From contig OZ316896.1 of assembly GCA_973895155.1 (NCBI GenBank), positions 5,580,001 to 5,644,000 on the forward strand: DNA of 64,000 nucleotides. Reading direction: 5' to 3'. Origin of the DNA: Marsupella aquatica. Taxonomy: Eukaryota > Marchantiophyta. The notes beneath the pieces were generated by a model, which had not been told where the DNA came from, did not search any database, and worked only from the letters and a program-made list of their open reading frames with translations. Within the stretch, counting starts at the first letter, position 1, and each line of letters opens with the position of its first letter. The position numbers were made by a program, and so were the translations under genes. Below are positions 59,370 to 64,000 of this stretch, piece after piece.

Positions 59370-62036
59370 CCGGTAAGCCAGTCTCTCGAGGACTTTTTTA
59401 GTAGGAGTAGTCGATGTTTGAAACAAGGCCCCGAGAGCTCTCTGAATTATGACCACAAAATTCAAATTCCGCATTGGCGCTCCCTCCTCGGAATCGGCGG
59501 TCGATGCCACTGGACTATCCTGGATGTCAAGGGCTCTGCTGCTAGGCTATTGTTTGTAACCCAACTTTTCCTGTCATTCCTCTCATCCCACTTTCGTGAT
59601 TCACCAAACGAAAACGATTTGGGCCCCGCAGCTGAAAAGCATATCGCCTGCCTTTGAACCAAAAAAACAACTCTAGTTGCTCCTCCTGCTGTTTCTTCAG
59701 GACGCCTTTTCCCTCCCACAACTTTCACCGATCTCTTGGCCAGTCCACTTACATTATCCCCCGAAAATACAAAGGAACCCAATAGAGACTCGGAATAGGC
59801 ACTTTGCCCTGTCGAAACACGCCATTGGGCAAGAGCTGTCATCGTGCGTGCTTGACGCCCCGTCCGCCCTCCACTAAAGCACACAGCCAAGCTGGTGCCT
59901 CGTCTTAAATCTCTCCTTGTCATCCGTGTCCTACACCATCTAGCAAATTTAAATCTACACTAACCGCACTTCAAGCGCACTACTCAAATTGAAGAAGAAT
60001 CATGACAGGTCAAACTAGCCAAAGGCACTGCCACTGCAAGGAGCGGCTTGACATCAAAACAGTTCAGTCATCCATTCACTAACTCAGTGAAACACTTCTC
60101 CCATCATAGCACAACCATTCTCCCTCAGTGTAGCAAACCAACTCCTTCCATTTAAGCCCTTTCCCTTCCAGAATGTCTAAGATATCGGCATCCCGAGTGG
60201 ATGTTCACTTCAGGCTCGATCAATGAACAAACGCCATCGGGACCTAGGCCCTCCAATCTACTGCACATGTACCCTAATTCCTCAAGCGCGGTGCAACACC
60301 GGTCCCGCTGAAAGATCCTCCCATGCCTCCCGGCTCCGTTACTCCTTCCCCTTCATCTCACTCACTGGCCTCCCTTCCTTCCTCCTCCTCTTCCTCCTCA
60401 CCTCGTACCTTGCTACATCAAATTCCACCGCGCCAATGCTCCCAAGCTCTCAACTACAATCCAATCCAATCCGTCCTCTGTCTCACTCACTCTACGTCTC
60501 CCTGTCCTACGAAATTCTATGTCTATGGACGATGGCGTGGAAGCACTTCAATCAAGCAAATTCAATCAATCAATCGATCCATCACTCGATCAATCAATGA
60601 GGGGAGACGAGAAACACAGAGAGCTACAAGACGAGAATATGAAATCCTCAAATTGCAAGTGTCGACAATTGTCACTGCTCCTCCTCCACGAGACTGAAAG
60701 GCGAATACGAAGTGAGCATTTTTGTTTGGAGCTTCTTGGCGGCCCAATGAGAAGTCTCTTGCCACTCGTTTAAAAAGTGTTGCTAGGTTCCATTGGTGAA
60801 ACTCGGGCGACAAACACTGCCGACTTTTATTTGATATACACATAGAATCTTTTATTTATATTATATTATATTATTTTCCCTTCCGTGGCCAGTCATCGAT
60901 ACGAGCATCTCCAGAGGTGACTACTATAGGGATTTATTTGTAAGGATGCAAAGAGTATGGCAATTTAAAACATTGTAACTTCTCTGCTGAATGCAGGAAA
61001 TGCTTAGACTGGGATCGAATCACAGACCGAGAGATCGAGAGGTGAAAGACTGAAAGCTGGACATCATGTGACCTATAATTAGAGAGACACCTTAAATAAA
61101 GTGAGTCAAGCAACTTACACTTAGAGCCTATAATTAGACTGAAATTTATAACTAGATTGACACCTGAAATAAACTTAAGTGAGTCACAATTTTATGTGAG
61201 ATGTATTTTATAGGCTAAGCTATCTTACTAATAATTTGCAAAGCTACTTAAGGCCTATGGTCTAGAGTTGGCAACTCCCAATAAAGACAAAACTGATAAT
61301 GAGTCTTTAATAATCACACAACTTAAAAAATGAAAAAAAAAGTATGGGGGAGGGTGGACAAAGAACTAGATTGGCACAGACGAACCCAAATTAAAGCATA
61401 CTTAGAATTGTTTCCGTGTTAGTCAGGGTGTTAGTGTAACTTACTAGAGGTTTAAAGTTTGTTTGGTACTCACACAAGTCTTCTTGCAGAAAGGGCAGGT
61501 GTGTCGGCTGACTTACTTAATGGTGTTCGGGAAGTTGGACGTGAGTTTTCAAGTTACCTAGAGAAGAGAAGCTTCGGATAAGTTAAACAGCGCTTCTACA
61601 TACAGGTTTGCTGTCTCCTAACATCAAGTTCTTCCTGCTTTTTGTGTGGTCCCTAACATGATTATTGAACCCTAATTTCCTTACTATTTTCTAATATAAT
61701 TTTTGGTTATTTAATTTGGCATTTACTCTGTTGCGGTCCTTTTAAGACGGTTTAGTGTGCTTCGAATCCGGACCAACTCCAAATCATAGCCATGTTTGAA
61801 TTGCTTTTTGTCATTACAATTTTGAATTGCAACAAAGATCCTCACTTTGTAAAGAACATGAAGTAAAAAAAGTTTATATATACAAATATATCTTTATATT
61901 GACTGAGTATTAAACTTATATAATTCATTAGATTAGATTACAAGGTTCTATAGTTGCCTGTACCATTAGCATATTGTCCAAATGCAAGACTTGATCCCGG
62001 TTGGGATCATCGTCTTGGACAAATTTCTTGATTCGG
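59370..62036. other. No gene seen, 2.7 kb
   Basis: Several frames at 59462-60843 overlap on both strands without motifs. A (TATAT)n run lies at about 60855-60875. The part 60850-62000 is AT-rich. Confidence 0.45.
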
Positions 62037-62534
62037 CTTTAGGGGTGATACCCAAAACTGGGAGAACTATGCCTTGACTTGGTACAAGTCTTGGAAGAAG
62101 TCGCAAGAGGACTCCTCCTTGCCGTTAACTTGGGAAATCCTAGTTGAGGGTCTTCGTGCTCATGTCACCACTAAGTACCTAGAGCGGCACGCTTAGAGAT
62201 GTGTAACGTAAATGAGCTTTAGGGGTGATATCCAAATGATCATCACTTATTATCAAAACCAGTTGGTGTGTATCCCGACGGGGCAAGAGACACTACATAC
62301 ACAACTGCACAACTTTCTAGTGATTCACGAGTGGCGCCATGGGTCATCATTGTAGTAAGGATTGTTCCACCAAAGGTGGCAAGCCGAGCAGAGATGGAGG
62401 GCAGAAGGGCATTAAGTAATGCTCTAACCGAAATACCTAGGAGAACTATGCCTTGACTTGGTACAAGTCTTGGTAAATGAGCTTTAGGGGTGATATCCAA
62501 AAGCTCATCACTTATTATCAAAACCAGTTGGAAG
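62037..62534. repeat. Shuffled direct repeats near transposon fragments
   Basis: TTTAGGGGTGATATCCAAA and CATCACTTATTATCAAAACC occur at about 62218-62260 and 62479-62524; GAGAACTATGCCTTGACTTG and the following GTACAAGTCTTGG occur at about 62062 and 62441. The order is rearranged, which suggests local duplication and recombination. Confidence 0.7.
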
Positions 62535-62569
62535 TTAACGGCAATCACTTATTATGTCACAAGTTCTAA

Positions 62570-62720
62570 CGGTAATCTGGGTGTTGCGTTGGTGGATACA
62601 GGCGCGGCCGCCTGCTTCATGAGTGGCATGACCTTCGAGTAGTGTTTATGGCATGACTTTGAAGAGGTGCTTGGCGCTCTGCTAACTTGGGCTGGAGCCA
62701 AGCAACCAACTCTTCTTGGT
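62570..62720 (+). pseudogene. Retropepsin-like protease fragment
   Basis: GNLGVALVDTGAAACFMSGM contains a DTGA active-site motif with hydrophobic flanks as in retroelement proteases, followed after a TAG by VLGALLTWAGAKQPTLLGNY. No reverse transcriptase follows. Confidence 0.5.
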
Positions 62721-62839
62721 AACTACGAGATCGCGATAAGCAAGTCTCGTTTCTGAAATTTCATTGAGCGAATTTTGGATGGACCCTAGCTAAAGATCAA
62801 CCACACAGTTCACGAGAACAAGTTCATCTCGGGATAGCA

Positions 62840-63150
62840 AACCCATCGGAAATCCACTTTCCCTCTCATGCTCGGATACGCCATAACAGGTCACAAAAGC
62901 CAAGGTTGCACACTAGCGGGCAAGGTCGTGCTAGAAATATACAGTGCATTCACACCGGGACTGGTGTACGTTATGTTGAGTAGGGTCACAAATAGAGCAT
63001 CCATGCGCATTGTTGGAGATCTTACGCCGCCGGACTTCAAAGTGTTCCACTTACCAATTCGTCGTGTTCAACAAGCAGATGTCGACCACCAAAGGCAACA
63101 AGGCAGCGAAGGCATCACAACAACAATGAGAAACAATGACAGGCGCAAAT
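62840..63150 (+). pseudogene. Helitron/PIF1-type helicase C-terminal fragment
   Basis: LMLGYAITGHKSQGCTLAGK matches the late helicase motif of PIF1-like proteins (yAiTiHKSQG.TL) and PGLVYVMLSRVTNRASM the final one (YVALSRV). Upstream helicase motifs are not visible. Plant genomes carry such fragments mainly from Helitrons. Confidence 0.65.
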
Positions 63151-63320
63151 AGCAATCCGACGAGCGCTACTCCTACAACAGTTTAGGTAAACAGTGTCCA
63201 CATCATACTTCACCTTGTTGATGCAAGCGATATACAATGAAATGATGATACGAAAGTTGCAAGATTCATTAACATTGACGGGCACTATTGTTCTAACACA
63301 TTGTTCACGTCTTTCCTATG

Positions 63321-63948
63321 CAGCCCATGACAGCCGTGGAGATGGCAAGGATGATCATGAGAGAGCTGCCGTCGGATGACTTCCGGACTGACGAGGAGGT
63401 AACGGCTAAACAAATTGATTTCGGCAACGGTCTCGGAATCGAGACAACTGAGATGGTGAACGGGATCAAGAGGAGAGATCTGTCGAAGATGATCGAGGAG
63501 AGGAAAGTGTTCAAGGCAGACTTCTACGATCATTACGGAGATAAACCGGCGACTGGTAAGCACAAAGAGAAAACCCCCAATAAAAAATGAATTCAACCAT
63601 CTCATGCACACATTAAGCACTAACTCCGTGTTGAAAACAAATGCAGGTGTCATGAAGGAGATTCTTAGGTACATGGCAGTTCCGTTCGAGGAAGACCAGC
63701 TCACTTACAAGGACGGGATGCGCGAGTACATCCAGGTCACAAAGGGAGCTCGTCTAGAGCAACTGACCAGATTGAGGCATGATTTCAAGATGCCACTTGA
63801 TATGTTGGTAGGGCTGACACATCAGCAATCCCAGTCCCTGATCGACAGGGTGAGGAGGAGCAGCAACCAGGGGCTGCTATCTGACGTCCCTGCCCAAACA
63901 ACAACGGAACAACCCACCACATCCAAGCGCAAATTCAACGCAATGTGA
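63321..63948 (+). CDS. Unrecognised two-exon gene
   Basis: An exon begins after the splice acceptor TTCCTATGCAG (63320) and reads MTAVEMARMIMRELPSDDFR, then a GLGIETTEMVNGIKRRDLSK block and KADFYDHYGDKPAT to the donor at about 63556. The second exon, from about 63648, continues GVMKEILRYMAVPFEEDQL and DFKMPLDMLVGLTHQQ and ends SKRKFNAM at 63948. Phase is consistent across the junction. About 180 residues, charged, without a signal peptide or membrane segment. I do not recognise the family. Because an intact acceptor precedes the exon, there may be an upstream exon before 63190, but the best donor there (GTTTAG, GTAAAC) follows a stop in the matching frame. It lies 170 bp from the helicase fragment and could be transposon cargo. 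Confidence 0.45.
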
Positions 63949-64000
63949 CAGTTGTTTCCATGATGTAGTACAAGTTTCATTTTTCAGAACAATGTGGTGT

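Noticed and set aside
1-64000. tRNA, rRNA and CRISPR arrays
   Set aside because: I looked for T-loop signatures, rRNA-like conserved stretches and short regularly spaced repeats and found none that hold up by eye.

Overview
The window comes from a streptophyte (plant-lineage) nuclear genome, most likely a non-seed lineage such as a bryophyte, lycophyte, fern or charophycean alga. The evidence is an intact plastid-type alpha-glucan, water dikinase gene with 24 short exons, an R2R3-MYB of the MYB1/25/109 type, a plant cyclin H, a SANTA-domain KNL2-like gene, plant-type LINE and Ty3/gypsy retroelements, and GT-AG introns of roughly 70-760 bp. I cannot name the species from the sequence alone.

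Layout. 1-12 kb is transposon debris: a decayed coiled-coil ORF, a nearly full-length LINE (2035-8547, minus strand) with a 15-bp target duplication and a MITE nested inside it, a gag remnant that the LINE split from its leader, and a decayed minus-strand ORF. 12-18 kb holds an F-box/kelch relic and degenerate tandem repeats. 18.4-31.8 kb is the genic core: the MYB gene (+) and the GWD gene (-) lie tail to tail. 32.7-42.4 kb is a repeat array carrying a Ty3/gypsy element of about 9 kb (minus strand). 42.4-48.7 kb has no gene I can support, apart from a 1.4-kb C-rich block of unknown nature. 49-55 kb holds cyclin H (+) facing KNL2 (-). 55-64 kb holds minisatellites, hairpins, fragments of a retropepsin and a Helitron/PIF1-type helicase, and an unrecognised two-exon gene at the right edge.

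The most unusual item is the gypsy element. Its order is gag, protease, cytosine-5 DNA methyltransferase, reverse transcriptase, RNase H, integrase and a C-terminal PHD finger. The methyltransferase keeps motifs I, IV (with the catalytic PCQ), VI, VIII and the C-terminal motifs in normal order, with one frameshift. The PHD finger is visible only after a one-base frame change. A retroelement that carries both a methylation writer and a histone-reading type of domain could influence the chromatin of its own copies.

This copy is dead. Every in-frame stop I could read is TAG or TGA and can be explained by one C-to-T or G-to-A change, as expected from deamination of methylated cytosine. The LINE and the two smaller relics show the same stop bias. 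Gene function is inferred from motifs read by eye; no database search was possible.
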